A stretch of DNA of 64,000 nt from Antedon mediterranea (lineage: Eukaryota; Echinodermata; Crinoidea; Comatulida; Antedonidae): positions 3,477,001 through 3,541,000 of the forward strand of contig NC_092673.1 of NCBI RefSeq assembly GCF_964355755.1. Reading direction: 5' to 3'. Numbering within the stretch: position 1 is the first letter of the stretch; every line of letters begins with the position of its first letter. Of the stretch, positions 1-15,000 are shown piece by piece. Under the pieces are notes generated by a model, which made no database searches, was not told the origin of the DNA, and saw only the letters and a list, made by a program, of their open reading frames with translations. Position numbers and translations under genes: made by a program.

Positions 1-1611
1 ATATTGAGGTTTCTTTGATTTTCCATCACCAAACAATAAATTCTTAATACCCCTGCTAAAGAATGACATTTTGGATTCAAAATGTTCCACTCGAGTCCTG
101 TTTGTCAAACAAATTTGTCAGGTTACTTTTCAGAACACAAACAACAAAAGGGGATTTGTTGACATATTTATCACAGTATATGTCTATGTATATTTTTAAC
201 AAACATAGTTCGTATAAATAGACAATACGGGTCGTCTGTTTTCTCAATTTCAGGTAGGCTCAGCTAAGCCAATGTTTCTCTTCCCTTAGGCCTACCTCCA
301 CACACGACAGGCAGGGGAATTTCGTCGCTTCCTCTTTCGTCGTTGGTTTGGTGTCAGCAGTCACACCGCGCTCCGTCTCGCTTCCGATTTAGACGTACAC
401 TAGCGCAAAAGAATAAAGACTGTTTTCATAAACAAATATACAGATATAACTCATTAAAGGCAATAACAGAATCTAAATCAATTTCTCAACAGGTACACAA
501 TCTGACAGTGTTTTGTGACCCTTCTACAATATCATCAGTCAAAACACAAGCAGGTCAGGTGTCCATTTTGTTCCGCAGTTTACGCACCACACCTGATTAC
601 GTCACCATCTCGGCTAAAAAAGGTGGCAGCAGACTACTTTTTTACAATAAATAAAATTGTTACTGTATTATAAAACCATTCTTATCTCGTATATACACCG
701 ATAATAATTATTAGAAGAGATATGGAAATTATCTGAATGCAGAAAAGATCAAATAGGCTTCTAGATTGTTTGCATTCAAGTACATCATTTTTATTTTATT
801 TTTAATTCAGTTGTCAACCAACAGCGATGAAACCGCCACTAACAGGTGGATATTTTGGTTTTTTTCCTGTAAAGTTTCAGCAATTGTTAAAAGAGACAAC
901 ATTGAAGATATTTTTAAATGTTTTATTTATTGAGTCACAAATGCACAGGTTTTTGAGTTTGATGCACATCAAATAATACTCAGATATATTCAGCAGTAGA
1001 CTATGCTCTCATCCCAAACCTCTTCAGTCATTTTCTTTTATCCCAATACCTCAAAATCCGCCTAAAATAAAACTTCTTATACCTTTACAATGAAGGACTT
1101 CTATATTCAGGTATTTAATTGTTTATAACAATGAGAATAGGCATTCAAAGATTTAGAGTTATTTTCAGATTAGAATTTTAGTCATAACTTTCCCCCTCCC
1201 CAAAAGTAATCACACCCAACCCATTTCCCCACGTTTACATAAAATTGAAAGTATAAGGAAACAATCTAGATGGCTGTATTGTTAAATTGTTAATGTTAAC
1301 AAATAAAAAGAAAAAAAAATACTGTTATCTACATACAGAGTCTGTACATTAAGCACACGAATGAGAGCTTGAAAGTTTAAAATTTTGGGCTTAAATAAAT
1401 GGATTATTATTAATTAATAATAATTAAACCACAATACAATTTTGATACACAATATTTCTCAACTTAAGACTGTTTAAGTGTACCAGCACCATTATATACC
1501 TAATTATTATCATCAAAATGTACATTACCTAAGATTTGGCATTTAGTTATAGCATAAAAATGTCACTAAAATAATGAATAAAAAACAAATAAAATACTTT
1601 GACATAATATA

Positions 1612-1776
1612 TAGTCAACTCTCCCAATATAGGACTCTCTGAAAACGGGAAACTCTCCCAAAACTAGACTTTTATTGAGGTCTAAAATGTCCCAAATCCT
1701 TTTTTTACCAGAATTTCTAGAAACCATTAATATCAGGCCAGCCCAAGTGTATCTGGCATTGGGAGGGTTGACTGTA
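1612..1776. mobile_element. Pogo/Tigger-like MITE, ~165 bp
   Basis: TIRs TA(C)AGTCAACYCTCCCAAT at the left and the reverse complement at 1755-1776, flanked by TA. Both ends resemble pogo/Tigger-group termini. A one-ended relative lies at 44121. Confidence 0.75.
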
Positions 1777-2282
1777 TAATCGATTTAATACTATTGTTTA
1801 CCCTGTCTACGAGATGTACATTTCAAAATAACTCAAATTACAAACAAAGTATTCTGCCTGTATCAAATTAAATTATAAATGAATGGTAGGCACTAACCTA
1901 TCATTTATTAAAAATTAATGTAAGATTAACATCATTATTATTCAAAATCAAATTATGATCTAAACCTGATTAAATAATTAAAAAATAATGTCAATATTAT
2001 TAGTAATAAGCAATAACATCATTATAATACCAATAGAATACTGTTGAGTTGTACAAAATACATAATTATTTAATGAATATATACAATAAAAGGTATTAAA
2101 ACTAACAAAGACAACGTTATCATCTTTTATGGCTGGGCCGCACCCAGCATGAGATTTTTTATTTTTACCACCCACCCCACTTCTCCAGCAAAGATCGTCA
2201 TATTTTATATTGATATTTATATTTAAAACATTATGTGTTTTTATCCTCTTGCTACGGCCTTGCGTGGTACCATAAGTGAATA

Positions 2283-2430
2283 TAAAGCTACACTATCAAA
2301 CTTTATGTGATGTGCCCATATATGGACATGATGATGCCACATCACTACTATATTTAAGCATATCACTACCATATTTGGGCACATCACACTTTATTTGTCA
2401 AACTAGTTTGATAGTGTAGACAGAGCTTAA
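2283..2430 (-). mobile_element. MITE family A, copy 1
   Basis: Near-complete copy of the dominant MITE: TIR reading (CTCTGTC)TACACTATCAAAC, inner arms TGTGATGTGCCC and GGGCACATCACA, and an internal CCAAATATGGTAGTGATATG motif. Strand is assigned so that the ACTAGTTTGACAAAAAA end is 5'. Confidence 0.9.
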
Positions 2431-2833
2431 CTGAAATTAATGCAAAGAAATATTAACAGTACTGTACTTGAAGCTACTTAGATTGGGTGGTCATTTAAAA
2501 ATCGAAATGACCACACCTATACTGACCCACACCCATAATTGACCACTCCCATAATTGTCAAGTCAAAATGTCACAAGCTTACAGCAGAAGAAAAAAATGT
2601 TAATTATTATTTCTTAAAGAAAGAATACTCCTCATTGCATATAAAACAATTGCAATAGACAATTAACTTAATAAGTTCTAAAAATTCAATATAAATCTTT
2701 TAAAACTGTAGATTGAGAGTTTGTTGTGTATTACTGTAGTGCTAAATGTTTTCGATCAAACTTGGCATTTTAAAAATATTTATGCTATCAAACTGATATT
2801 TTGTTATACCTATAGAAAACAGTGAGCACAGTC

Positions 2834-2986
2834 TAAAGCTCTGTCTCCACTATCAAACTAGTTTGACAAAAAAGTGTGATGTGCCAAGATATGGTAGTGA
2901 TATGCCCAAATATAGTAATGATATGACATCATCATGCCTATTTATGGACACATCACATTTTTGTTATAGTGTAGACAGAGCTTTAA
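2834..2986 (+). mobile_element. MITE family A, copy 2
   Basis: Complete copy with both TIRs (TAAAGCTCTGTCTCCAC and GTAGACAGAGCTTTAA), just downstream of the last rhotekin exon. Confidence 0.9.
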
Positions 2987-3018
2987 GTTCCAGGAATGTA
3001 TCGACCTTGGATTAAACT

Positions 3019-6000
3019 TCATATTGCCCTAAAGTCCATCCAAATCTTGCAGACGTTTTTAGAAAGCATTGAGCTCGAACTTCTGTGCACAGCTAAAATA
3101 CACTGCTGACTTTATTATTCACTATCTTAGTGTGAGCGATAATAGTTCTTTACTGTCAATTTCAAACGTTCGTTTCTTTACCTACCAACCGTGGACTCAC
3201 ACTTCCTGTTGGTGGCTTAGTAATTGGCGGATTAAACTTTGACCTTAAGTTATTTGCTGGGGAGTCTGCAAATATGTCATTATCATTTGGATCACTATGT
3301 TCTATCTTGTCTGGTGATGCTAAAAGTACATGAAAGGGAAAAAAATTTAATATTTTAACAAAATAAGATATCAGCATTCAACAAATTCAACAAACATTTA
3401 TTTACTCAAATGCCATATAAATAATACAGAGCATAAAATGAGGACCAACGTTGAAGTAAACTTGTCTCAGTTGGCCCTTTAACATGGTTATAAAAAATAC
3501 AAGTACAAGTACGTGAGTGAGTGTGGCCGAGTAACAGTGGAACCATAATCCATAGCCATAGTGGTAGAACAAGTCTTCTCGGATAAGGACTATAAACCGT
3601 AGGTCGAGACGAGTAGGGGGTTACCCCGGTGTACTAGTTCATATGCACACACTGTCGTGGACAGACGTAATGGCGCCGTAGTTGGCTGCCGATGAAACGA
3701 TGTGACCCTTAGGGGAGAAGAATGTTGTTGAAAAGGTGTAACATCTAAGTCCACAGCGCCTTCGATCACTTGTTGCTGCAATTGGCGCTTTACAAATTCG
3801 TATATATTATAGTATTAATATTACAAGTGAGAATATGAAGCATCAGTATATAATAAGAAAATGTTAAATATTTAAATAAGACTAAGACATATTTCTTTAA
3901 TTCTTTCTTGAACAAAATGTTTGATTTCTTTAATATTAATAGAAAGCTTGTTCATCATTCAACCCTTCTAAACTTAATCTCTGGTTTACTGCACATTCTG
4001 GATTTCAGAATGATAGAATTATATTTTAAGTGTCTCCTGTCTCAGGGAGAATATTTTCGGATGGCTCTGAACAATGATTGCATTTGTTTTGACTGGAGAA
4101 AATTTAGTGGTACAGCATAAAAGATATTTTTTAAATTTACATTAAATTATATAAATAAAAATAAAAAGAATATACATACAAGATTCTGTCTTTGTACTTA
4201 CTTATAGATAAGTCCTCATACAAGGATGCTTTCCTGGTAGGTGGAGATTTAGGAGGTAATCTCTTAGGCTTTGGCGATTTCACTAACATCTTACTTTGAC
4301 AAGCATCTTTCCAACAACCTACAAACAATTTTGGTATTTTTAGTAAAACCTGGGAACACAAAGTGCTATTAAGGCCTTTAGAAAGTGTTGTGACAAAATG
4401 GTAAGAGATTTTGGAGGGTTTTAGGCCTATTTGTGCCATAAAGTGATATATCCATATATGGATATGATGCCATATCACTACCATATTTAGGCACATCATA
4501 CTTTTTTTTTTCAAACTAGTTTGATAGTGTAGACAGAGTTTTAGGTATTCTCATTGCCTTGTCCTTTGGATGGGATGTTAAGCCATTGGTCCTGTGTACT
4601 AGGCCTAGGGCATGTTAAAGAATTGTGTACACTTATTAAAAAAGATTAGATGATTGTCTTCTAGTGATCTTGGTATGGGTTCTTATGGGACCTAATCTGA
4701 ATTTGTTCAGTTTTCAGTTAAGCATAAGGACGATAATAGTTATATTAACAAATAATATAATTTAAAATTAAATATATCACAATGATCCTACCTGTATCAA
4801 GAAAATGTTGCTCAAATGCTTGCGTCCACTTTGAAAACGCCCTGTTTGATTCGGTTGCTATGATGTACTTGACCTTAAAACTGCCGTTTTTGCATGTCAT
4901 TAGGAATGTGTTAAGTCGTTTGCGTACCGCTTGATCAGTAGAGCTTACGACAGTATCCTAAATCAACAAGATATTAATTAGTTCTTAACCTGTGTTCAGA
5001 CGTTCACAATATTCAGTCATATATCAAGAAATCGCTTAGTTACACACTGTAAATTTTTATATCAGGAATAAAAAAAAAACATCGATGGTGAACTCCATTG
5101 AAAAATTGCACAAGAGCACATTTTCTGTAAATGTAAGTATTGATAATGTCTTTTACGAGTGATTGCTAATGATACTATGCCAAAATTGATGACTTATTCT
5201 GCTATAGTCATCAATCTACTGAATTGATATCCAACAAGTACAGTACTAAGCTTTTATACAAATAATGAATGTTGAATGGAAAGACTATTTCATGAGTTGA
5301 AAGATGGATTGTACAATTTAATAAGACAGAGCAAAGTTAAATAGAACAGTGAATGTTAATTGTTATAACAAATTGGGAGTACGGAACCTGAACTCTTGTT
5401 ATAGTGATTAGGTTCACTTTTAGGTTCCTGCCTACTCCCTTAGTTTCTGTGTTTTGTTTGTTTGTAACTGGTTTTTGGCAATAAATAATAATAATAATAA
5501 TAATTAAATATTCTCTCCGTTCAACAAATGCGAAGAACATTCAATGATAATAAAATGTTAATATTGAAAGTGATAAATATCCTAGCATTGCTACTTCAGG
5601 GCACTATTTGGAAAATATTGATGTCAGGGCTTAAGTTTAATATAGCACACAACGGTGACAGCTCCCTCATTGTATAATATTAACACCTGAAATTGCACAA
5701 TAAGTCATTATGGTAGTTTATTAGAGAGTCTTAAGCTCTGTTCACACTATCAAACTAGTTTGACAAAAAAGTGATATGCTTAAATATGGTAGTGATATGA
5801 CATCATCATGTCAATATATCACATTTTTTGTCACATAAAGTTTGATAGTGTAGACAGATTCTTACCTTTTGTATTCGAATTGAAGTTACAGGTATAACAC
5901 TGCCAACATCTTCAGGTTTATTCCAGCATTTTAACTTGCCTTCCTTTAAGACGCACCACTTACGAGTCCATTGGGTTTTGGATCCTACTATCTCCTAGGT

Positions 6001-9000
6001 AGATAAAAGAATATTTTGATTGTAAAAACACATTTATAAATATTCATAATATTTGTATTGTATACACTATCTACACTATAAAAATGTGATGTGTCCATAT
6101 GTAGACATGATGATGTCATATCACTACCATATTTGGGCATATCACTACCATATTTGGGCACATCACACTCGTTTGATAGTGTAAACAGAGCTTAAAGCCT
6201 TGGAGAAAACAAAGATTGGTAAGGCTAGAAGCTTCAGCCTGACCCTAATGAGGTCAAGAAACTTGTAGTTTTAACAATTACAATATCTTGGGTATTACTA
6301 AAATCATCAAATGTAAAAAACATCACATGGCTGTATAGGTGAAAGACATAAAAAAAAACATATATAATATTTTGATCAAATCCCAAGAGTTGATTAGTGA
6401 TAACATGAAAAGTTCCTTGGGCACACAAGATGAAACATCCAATAGATTAAAAGTTAAGCCCCTCAGTTTGTTTGTGACAAGATTGAAAAAACTAAGTTTT
6501 CCTGGGAGGGATAAAATAGGATTAGAAAAGGAAGTGATCATACTATTACCTACTTTAGTTCCCAGTTGGACACTATGCAATGACTTTGTAGGCGCAATGG
6601 TAGTTAGTTGACCAATCATAAGTGACAGTTTGGATGATACAATGTGATGTGATTGGTCAAATTACTTGCATTGCATCTAAGTGGGAACCAAGGTTAAGAT
6701 AATTTTTTTTCAAATTATATCTTTGATTTTAAAAATTAACTTACCTGAAAATTTAAATAACCAGAGACTGTCTCCTCCATCATACATGAAGGCTGAGCTA
6801 CTAATCGACAACAAAAATGTCCGTAGATTTTTAGTCTATGAGGACAGGGTACATCTACAATGAAAATAAAAGAGCTGAGTGTAATAGTACCATTCATTAT
6901 CACAATTAAGTATCACTGTTCTGAACGTAACTAATCATTAATAATAATAGTTCCTTCTTATATAGCGCATATAAGCAAGCTCTTAATGGGCTGACACATT
7001 ATTACACCAGCCATTTTTTGGATCAAATACATATGGAAACATACTCCCGGACCCATAATAATGCAGCTAGTAATCAGCGCAAAGTTGTGTCTTGGTCTAA
7101 CCGGGTACCCATTTATACACCTGGGTGGAGAGAGGCAAATGTAAGTAAAGTGTCCTGCTTAAGGATACAAGCAATGCGGGCGACAGTTGGAATTAAACTA
7201 CGATCTCACGATCAGTAATCCAACGTTCAACACACTGCGCCACATGCCCTCAATCAAATGATGAATAAGAAATAAATACCTTCTTCTACTTGTAGATCAT
7301 GTATCTTAATTCCATTGTATACATCTTTTAATGTAAGTTTAGCCTTTGCTACCAAACTAAACCTTGGACCCTTTGTAACTGCATCATCGACAGTCTAACA
7401 CAAAAAAAAGCATCAACCAACCAATTAAAAAATCAGTATAATAAAAATTAAAAAAACTAAAATACAATAAAAATAAATTTAAAGCATTATTAATCTAATA
7501 AGATTTTATTTTAATTAATTCAGTTATAAAATTATTACATTATAACCCCTCACTATTAAGGGACACTTTCTCAAGGCCATAATGAGAGGTTAAAAAAATA
7601 CGAGGAAAAGATGCTATAAATATAATTAGTAATATAAAATATGACGCTCTGTGCTGGGGAATTGGGGTGGGTGGTGAAATTTCCGGACGAGGCGAGCGCC
7701 TCATGCTGGCTACGGCCCTGTTTCTGGTGAAACAAAAGAGGGAAATATATATAAATATTTTTAATTTACTAAATGTTCTCAGAAAATTATTTTCCTTGGG
7801 CAAGTAACATGTGAAGGTAAATTCAAAGATTAAAAGGAATGAAGCCAAATGAAAATTATTTGTAATAAATTAAAGAAACTAAAATGATATAAAATATATA
7901 AATATAAAAATATATGAAATATTGAAAATGGATGATAGATTGTTCAATATAGCAAGATTATATGCTATATAAAGGTCAAAATTAGGGAAAAAATAGTGTG
8001 TGAATATTAGTGTTTACACATGTAAATATAAAATTTTCAAATATTCATATTTCATTTAGAGAACAACGCAGTAAAATATGGATGATGTTATGCTTTCAAT
8101 ATAACTATAAAAGATATGAAACAAGACAGAATTCAGGAATATTAAAAAGATTTAATTCTAGCCTATGTATAATGTCAAAGGGAAAGAGGTGGGGGGGGGG
8201 GAAGAGGGGGGTCTGTGGGGTTGTGTCTTTTTCTACAATTAGGGGCAAGCATAAATAACTAAAGAAAAGATATTTTTAGACCAAATAGTTTGACTGCTGG
8301 CTGTTTTTGTCAAAAAATTTTCACGAGTTTGGCCTATTTACCATTACTTTCATTGGTGGTCTCTAGTTTTAAAAGATGGGTGGTTTAAACCCCTCCTCCC
8401 CCCCCCCCCCATGGCTAAAGGTCTGGGAGGATCATCAGTATTATTGAAATCAGTGGGTAATAGTGTAGTTGAAATTACACACTAACCCATGGATTACTTA
8501 CTACTGTATTCCCTATCAGGATTTTCACTTGTAATTAAACAGCTATTTTAAGTAAAACGGTTTGCATTATCATTTAAAAAAATTCATATCCTGTATTACT
8601 TAATACTCTATTTTGCATTAATTTCTTGTTTATGCCGCTATGGCTATACCATTTCTGTGAGACTGCTATTATTTCTAATTAGAATTTTATAATCTGTTAC
8701 AAATCCACCGACGGTATTAACAACAAAACAGTATATTTTAATTAGAAATAAAACATGTGTTTCTGTTGAACGAAATGATTTATTACTAAACCCCTCCCCC
8801 TTCCCACACATCCAAGTGGCACCTTAATATCGATTGGTTCGGATAAAGCCTCTTCTTTAATTTCTGCAATGGATCTAACCTTTTTCATTATCTTGATTTC
8901 TCAATGCAAGGCCATTTACTAAGAGCCTAACAAAAGCAGTCTCATAATTTTACTTCGTTTGAGCTACTTACAAACGAGCTGCAAGTAGCCTAAGAACAAC

Positions 9001-12000
9001 ATAAACAATAGAAGATCGAGAAAAGATAAAGTAGGAAGGAAGTTAGACACAAAACTACAGTATCATCAGTGTGATGCAACTAGTGGACATATCATAATTC
9101 ATTCTTATACGTAAGTTTTTATTTTAATATAATTGTTAGAGATTCCATTCCTACTGTATAGGGCACATAACAATACAACGTACGGTAGTTATCTATGCAT
9201 TAAAAAATATCAGTTATTAAATATGATAATTCAAAGGTAGGTACTGCATAGAGAAACTCTATCAATTAATTTATAAATAAACGGTGAAGATGATGAAACC
9301 TGATTGATTGATTGATTGAAATATATATTTATACTGGGTAACCTCAGTCAATGATTGGTCTCCCAGAGGGCCCAGTTGGTGATCAGTGGCTGTGATGTAC
9401 TAATACACCGGGGTAACCCCCTAGATGTGTACACTGGACCTACGGTTTATAGTCCTTATCCGAGAAGACTCGTTCTACCACCAGAACCATGGAGTGAGTG
9501 AGCCTCGAACCCCTGCCGATGTTATGGCTAGGTAATTACGGTTCCACTGTCTTAACCGCTCGGCCACTCACTCACTCTGTCACCCTGTAAGTAAAGTAAG
9601 AATGAGAAGAAGCCAACTAAGATTCGAATATCAGTTAATCAAAGGTACAGAGAAAATAAACGGTGAAGATGATGAAACCTGTGAGAATGAGAAAAAGCCA
9701 CTAAAACTGAGATTCGAACCCGGAATTTTCTGCTTTATATGACAGACATCATACCATTAAATATGTTGTTATAATAATATCATTTTCATATCATTTAATA
9801 GGGTATATGCAAATAAATTTATAGCATAAATTATGTTTCAACTATTGAAAATATAAAAGATACACACATTTTAGTGGTACTGTAGGTTGGCGCTTAACTT
9901 TCTTCTTACAGTATTCTAACAGACCTGGGTTCAAATCCAAAAGTGCTCTAGGAATCATGATTTTTTTTTTTTTAAATTGTGAGTTTTTTTAGGAGAGAGC
10001 GCAATATAAACTTGTATAAACTTGTTTTCACTGCAAATATATATTATACTATACTGTACGCTTACATTAATATAATAAGTTAATAATAAGTTGTTTCTTT
10101 GAAATATATTAAATGAATGAATGATTAACAGATCTAGATTTGTGTGGAATCATTTCTGCTCTAGTAAGCTTGTTTTTCATCTTATGATAATTCATAAAGA
10201 TGTTTCTTGAAGGCATATATTAATTATGTCTTGAAAACCTGACAGCTTATGACATGTCCAATATCGTCAGAAACAGTTTTTTTTTATTAGTTTGCCTAAT
10301 CTTAAATTTCAGAATCAATGTTTATTTAAAAAACAGGTGATATTTAATGAAGAGATAATAGAAAATGGATTGACTTGGTTTAATTATCAGTTCTTGTCAT
10401 ATCAAGTTTTAAGTAAAGTACTAATATAATTTGGTTTTAGTACATTATTCATATTTAAGGGTTTAATTTTTGTAAAATAAAGATTAATAAAATTAGACTC
10501 CAAATAGGCCATTTTGCAGTAGGTATTTTTTGCTTTAAATCATATTTTTTCAAGAAAATAATTTTTTTTTAAATTTAGTTTTTGCTTTATTCATATTTAT
10601 TCATTCCTTATTAATTAAAGTTGTAAAAAACATGAAAAATAAAGATTAATAAAATCAGACTTTAAATATGCCATTTTGCAATTTTAATAAAGTTATTCAC
10701 TTCTGTAGAAAAAAAATTAACAAAAACAATTATTTCACTTATCAAAAAAACAGAAGAAACAGTTAATTTTAACCAAAAACCATTGTCTGACACTGACAGA
10801 CAAATTATGTATTTTTTGCTTTAAAGTGCATTTTTTTCATAATATCATCATAATAATTTTTTTTTATCCAGTTTTTGGTCAAAGTGAATAACTATTATGT
10901 AACATTAAAATGGCATATTCAACAACAACAAATGTAAACAATTATTTATTTAGGACAATACATCTTTAAGTATTATAGTTGTAACATTCCTTTTTAATTA
11001 AATTAATTAAATGATTAATTAATAATGCTTGAATTTGATTAATTAAATTAGCCATGCGAATAAAGCTATTGAAGCTCAATTCAAATCACTGATAATGAGT
11101 TCACAAGAAACTTACTTACTACTAGCCTTAGAAGATTATGATAATTACAGTTTTGTATTATCTTTTTATATATATTATAAGCAAGCAATGCACTTGGAAT
11201 GGAAACACATTTATACTATGTATATCATCTGTTTTACACATATGTTTAATGTAAAGACCAATTTACACAGACGAGCAGTAAAACAGTAATAACAAATATG
11301 TTAATAGAGAGGTTTCGCAATCTTACGAATACGATAACGGATACGTCACGCACACGTATTCGTTTTCGTAAGCCATAAAAAAATCTGTTTCGCATGGCAA
11401 CGAAATATTGAGGCGCGTCCAAAATATGACTGCGGTAAATTTCAGCGAAGCGCAGGTACGTGGTGCTTGGCTGCCTAGGCCTAGCGTAACATCAAAGCAA
11501 GTGAGGACTTTAAAAACTGCTATTTATCAAAATTGACTTGGCATTTTAGTAAATTACTTTAGTAAATTACTTTCAATAAATCTATAATTATATTATAATC
11601 ATGAATCATTCCTGATTCAAATGCAAAATGTGCAAAATAGATCAAAAACTATACTCGTTTTGTAGTTACGAATATGACTGGTGATATTCGTCAACACGAA
11701 TACGCTTTACGAATATGAAATGGGATCAGCTCAAAAGTTTCACAAATGTATGACGTATCCGTTTTTGTAAGGTTGCGAAACCTCCCTAATATTCCTTATG
11801 ACCATTTACACAGAACACAGAGCAGACGGCCGGTTTCCATTCAGGAAAGATACATACTCTACGTGGGACAAGTTTTCCGATTACCGTTACCGCTTGACTG
11901 TGTAAATTGGCCTTAATCCTCCTTTCTTGTATATTCATTAGGAAAAAACAGAACAAAAAAATGTTAAAGCCTATAATAGTACCGTTATTACCTGATCAAA

Positions 12001-15000
12001 CTTCTAACAAATCTACAACTCAAAACTACTACTACAAACTTACTATAGATGTGGTCATCATGGCCGCCTGTGTCTTCTTACCAGCACTCTTACCCAGAGA
12101 TGTAGAGAAAGAATTTAGCTTTCGTCGTATCTTTTGCGGGGTACTAGCAATAGTTAAGTCGTTATGTAAGTTGTATGAGTAGACTTCAAGATGAAATGCA
12201 AAGTCGTGAGAGATATTTTCACTAAAAGAAGAAGAATTATTTCATAAAGTTAAAACAAATAGATACAGTACTGTATAATAAGCAATTAAGTGTAACACAG
12301 AAAGCTGTTAGTGGAAAATATTCCTGGGGTACAAGAAAAACTTTGAAAGCACTAATGCCTCCTGAAAGTTATCCTGGAGCATTAGTGTATTCATTTCTAG
12401 ATGTTATAACTGTAGTAAAATATGTTATTAAAAACAATAATTCTATTAATTTTATGTCAGTAATCATGTTCTACAATACATGCTATATGTAAGCACGGGT
12501 TAAAGTTTGCAGTACGTCTAACAGTAACTATGTACAGTAGCTATATTTGGATTTTATGTATGTATGTGATTAAGCAAACTTCAAACAAACTTAATTTTGA
12601 TAAATAAAACTTTCAGAATAGTAATAACATTAATCATTGTTAACCTCTGTACTACACTAGTACCAAACTACTGTATTTTGACAACAAAATTGTTATTTAT
12701 GTAATATCATGTCCATATATGGGCACATCACATTTTTTTGTCACATAAAGTTTGATAGTGTAGACAGAACTTTAACCTTGTTATTGTTAAACAATTTTTA
12801 TCAAAATCACTAAAGTAACAACAAAGCGATAGTAATTACAGTAAGTTAATAACCTTAATTATGGTAAAGTCAGAACCAATTTAGATTGTATCTGTGGAAA
12901 CGTGACATAAATACGTTTTATTGTTGTCACAACTTTCAATAAGTGCCTTTAACTTACTTTTGTTGTTGTTCAATAACAATAACAATAAATTTAATTGAAG
13001 CAAGCAGAATAGCATAATTGAAACTGCCTCGTCATTTTAAGTTATTTAAAGAAAATGTTCTAAAAAAGGAAAATTGTTATATTTTGATCTGCTGAAGATT
13101 AGCAGGTGGAAGTATAGTATAGTTACTGTAAGGTTTGTTGACCGTTGCTGCGTTCCACTTAACTGACCATTAAGGAATTACGAGCATTGGACTGTAATGC
13201 CCTCTATTTTATATATTTGTATTTGGTTGAAAAAAATAGCCTAAATTTGTTAATTATTAGAGTACTAAGCACTGAGTGAATGTGGGTTACACCCACAATA
13301 GAGAAAAAGTTTACAGCCTCAATTTAAATTCTTAAGCTCTGTCTACACTACTATACTAGTTTGACAAAAAAAGTGTGATGTGTCCAAATATGGTATTGAT
13401 ATGCCCAAATATGGTATTGATTTGATCATCATCATGTCCATATATTTTTTTGTCACATAAAGTTTGATAGTGTAAACAGAGCTTAAATTTACTCCCCTGC
13501 CCTAAGGTGTTTGTACTACTGTAACTACAGTATATACATGGTCAATGCAATAAACAACACTTAGTTAAAGACAGAATTCAAAGATAGTAAATCAGTCTGT
13601 AATATTAAAGTCAATATATAATTTATGGAGCATTAGACTACTGTACAATACAGCAGGATAAATCAATGAAACTGCAAAGAATACCGCTAAGCTGCACTAT
13701 CTTTTAACTAATGCTATGTCATTTATAAACTTAATGAAATCTAAGTTGAATATCTTATTGTACATAATTATAAAATCATATTTATATCACTTTCATACAA
13801 ATAGAGAAAGAGAACTGAATACTAAATGGGAGAAAATCTTATTTTAGTATGATTTTCCATTTTGTATTGTTTGTTGTATGGAATTTTTATTCTGAAATAA
13901 AGTGATAAATCAAGCACTTAGCACTTACTACAGAATATGGTACTCAGCACAGTCAACAACACCAATGAGTCAACAACACCAATGAGTCAACAACACCAAT
14001 GAGTCAACAACACCATTGAGTCAACAACACCATTGAGTCAACAACACCATTGAGTCAACAACACCAATGAGTCAACAACACCATTGAGTCAACAACACCA
14101 ATGAGTCAACAACACCAATGAGTCAACAACACCAATGAGTCAACAACACCATTGAGTCAACAACACCAATGAGTCAACAACACCATTGAGTTACCAACAC
14201 CATTGAGTCAACAACACCAATGAGTCAACAACACCATTGAGTTACCAACACCATTGAGTTACCAACACCAATGAGTCAACAACACCAATGAGTCAACAAC
14301 ACCATTGAGTCACCAACACCAATGAGTCAACAACACCATTGAGTCAACAACACCAATGAGTCAACAACACCAATGAGTCAACAACACCAATGAGTCAACA
14401 ACACCAATGAGTCAACAACACCATTGAGTCAACAACACCAATGAGTCAACAACACCAATGAGTCAACAACACCATTGAGTCAACAACACCAATGAGTCAA
14501 CAACACCATTGAGTTACCAACACCATTGAGTCAACAACACCAATGAGTCAACAACACCAATGAGTTACCAACACCAATGAGTCAACAACACCATTGAGTT
14601 ACCAACACCAATGAGTCAACAACACCATTGAGTCAACAACACCAATGAGTCAACAACACCAATGAGTCAACAACACCAATGAGTCAACAACACCATTGAG
14701 TCAACAACACCATTGAGTCAACAACACCAATGAGTCAACAACACCATTGAGTTACCAACACCATTGAGTTACCAACACCAATGAGTCAACAACACCATTG
14801 AGTTACCAACACCAATGAGTCAACAACACCATTGAGTCAACAACACCAATGAGTCAACAACACCAATGAGTCAACAACACCATTGAGTCAACAACACCAA
14901 TGAGTCAACAACACCATTGAGTCAACAACACCAATGAGTCAACAACACCATTGAGTCAACAACACCATTGAGTTACCAACACCAATGAGTCAACAACACC

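Larger units (their letters stand above)
1..3018. other. No recognised gene
   Basis: Downstream flank (and probable 3' UTR part) of rhotekin. It holds the pogo-like MITE and two family A MITEs. A CpG-richer patch at 270-420 could mark a promoter of a gene outside the window, but no supported exon is seen. Confidence 0.6.
7395..12043. other. Rhotekin intron, repeat-filled
   Basis: Contains a poly-G/C stretch (8190-8210, 8395-8410), SINEs at 9.3-9.75 kb, an AT-rich repeat (10.5-11.0 kb) and the nested MITE pair (11.25-11.91 kb). A 25-bp segment, ATAAACGGTGAAGATGATGA plus AACCT, occurs at 9277 and again at 9656, so the SINE at 9302 sits in one of two tandemly duplicated blocks. Confidence 0.7.

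Noticed and set aside
343-654. 103-codon plus-strand frame in the CpG-richer patch
   Set aside because: No recognisable domain, no splice or neighbour support; composition is compatible with chance.
3590-3781. 63-codon minus-strand frame
   Set aside because: Lies in a truncated SINE copy.
8819-8895. Minus-strand frame (MKKVRSIAEIKEEA) that first looked like an upstream anillin-domain exon
   Set aside because: The rhotekin exons on both sides join in phase without it, and it lacks a good donor.
9500-9578. Functional tRNA-Ser gene
   Set aside because: Part of a dispersed SINE with body and tail; the anticodon arm is not well formed.
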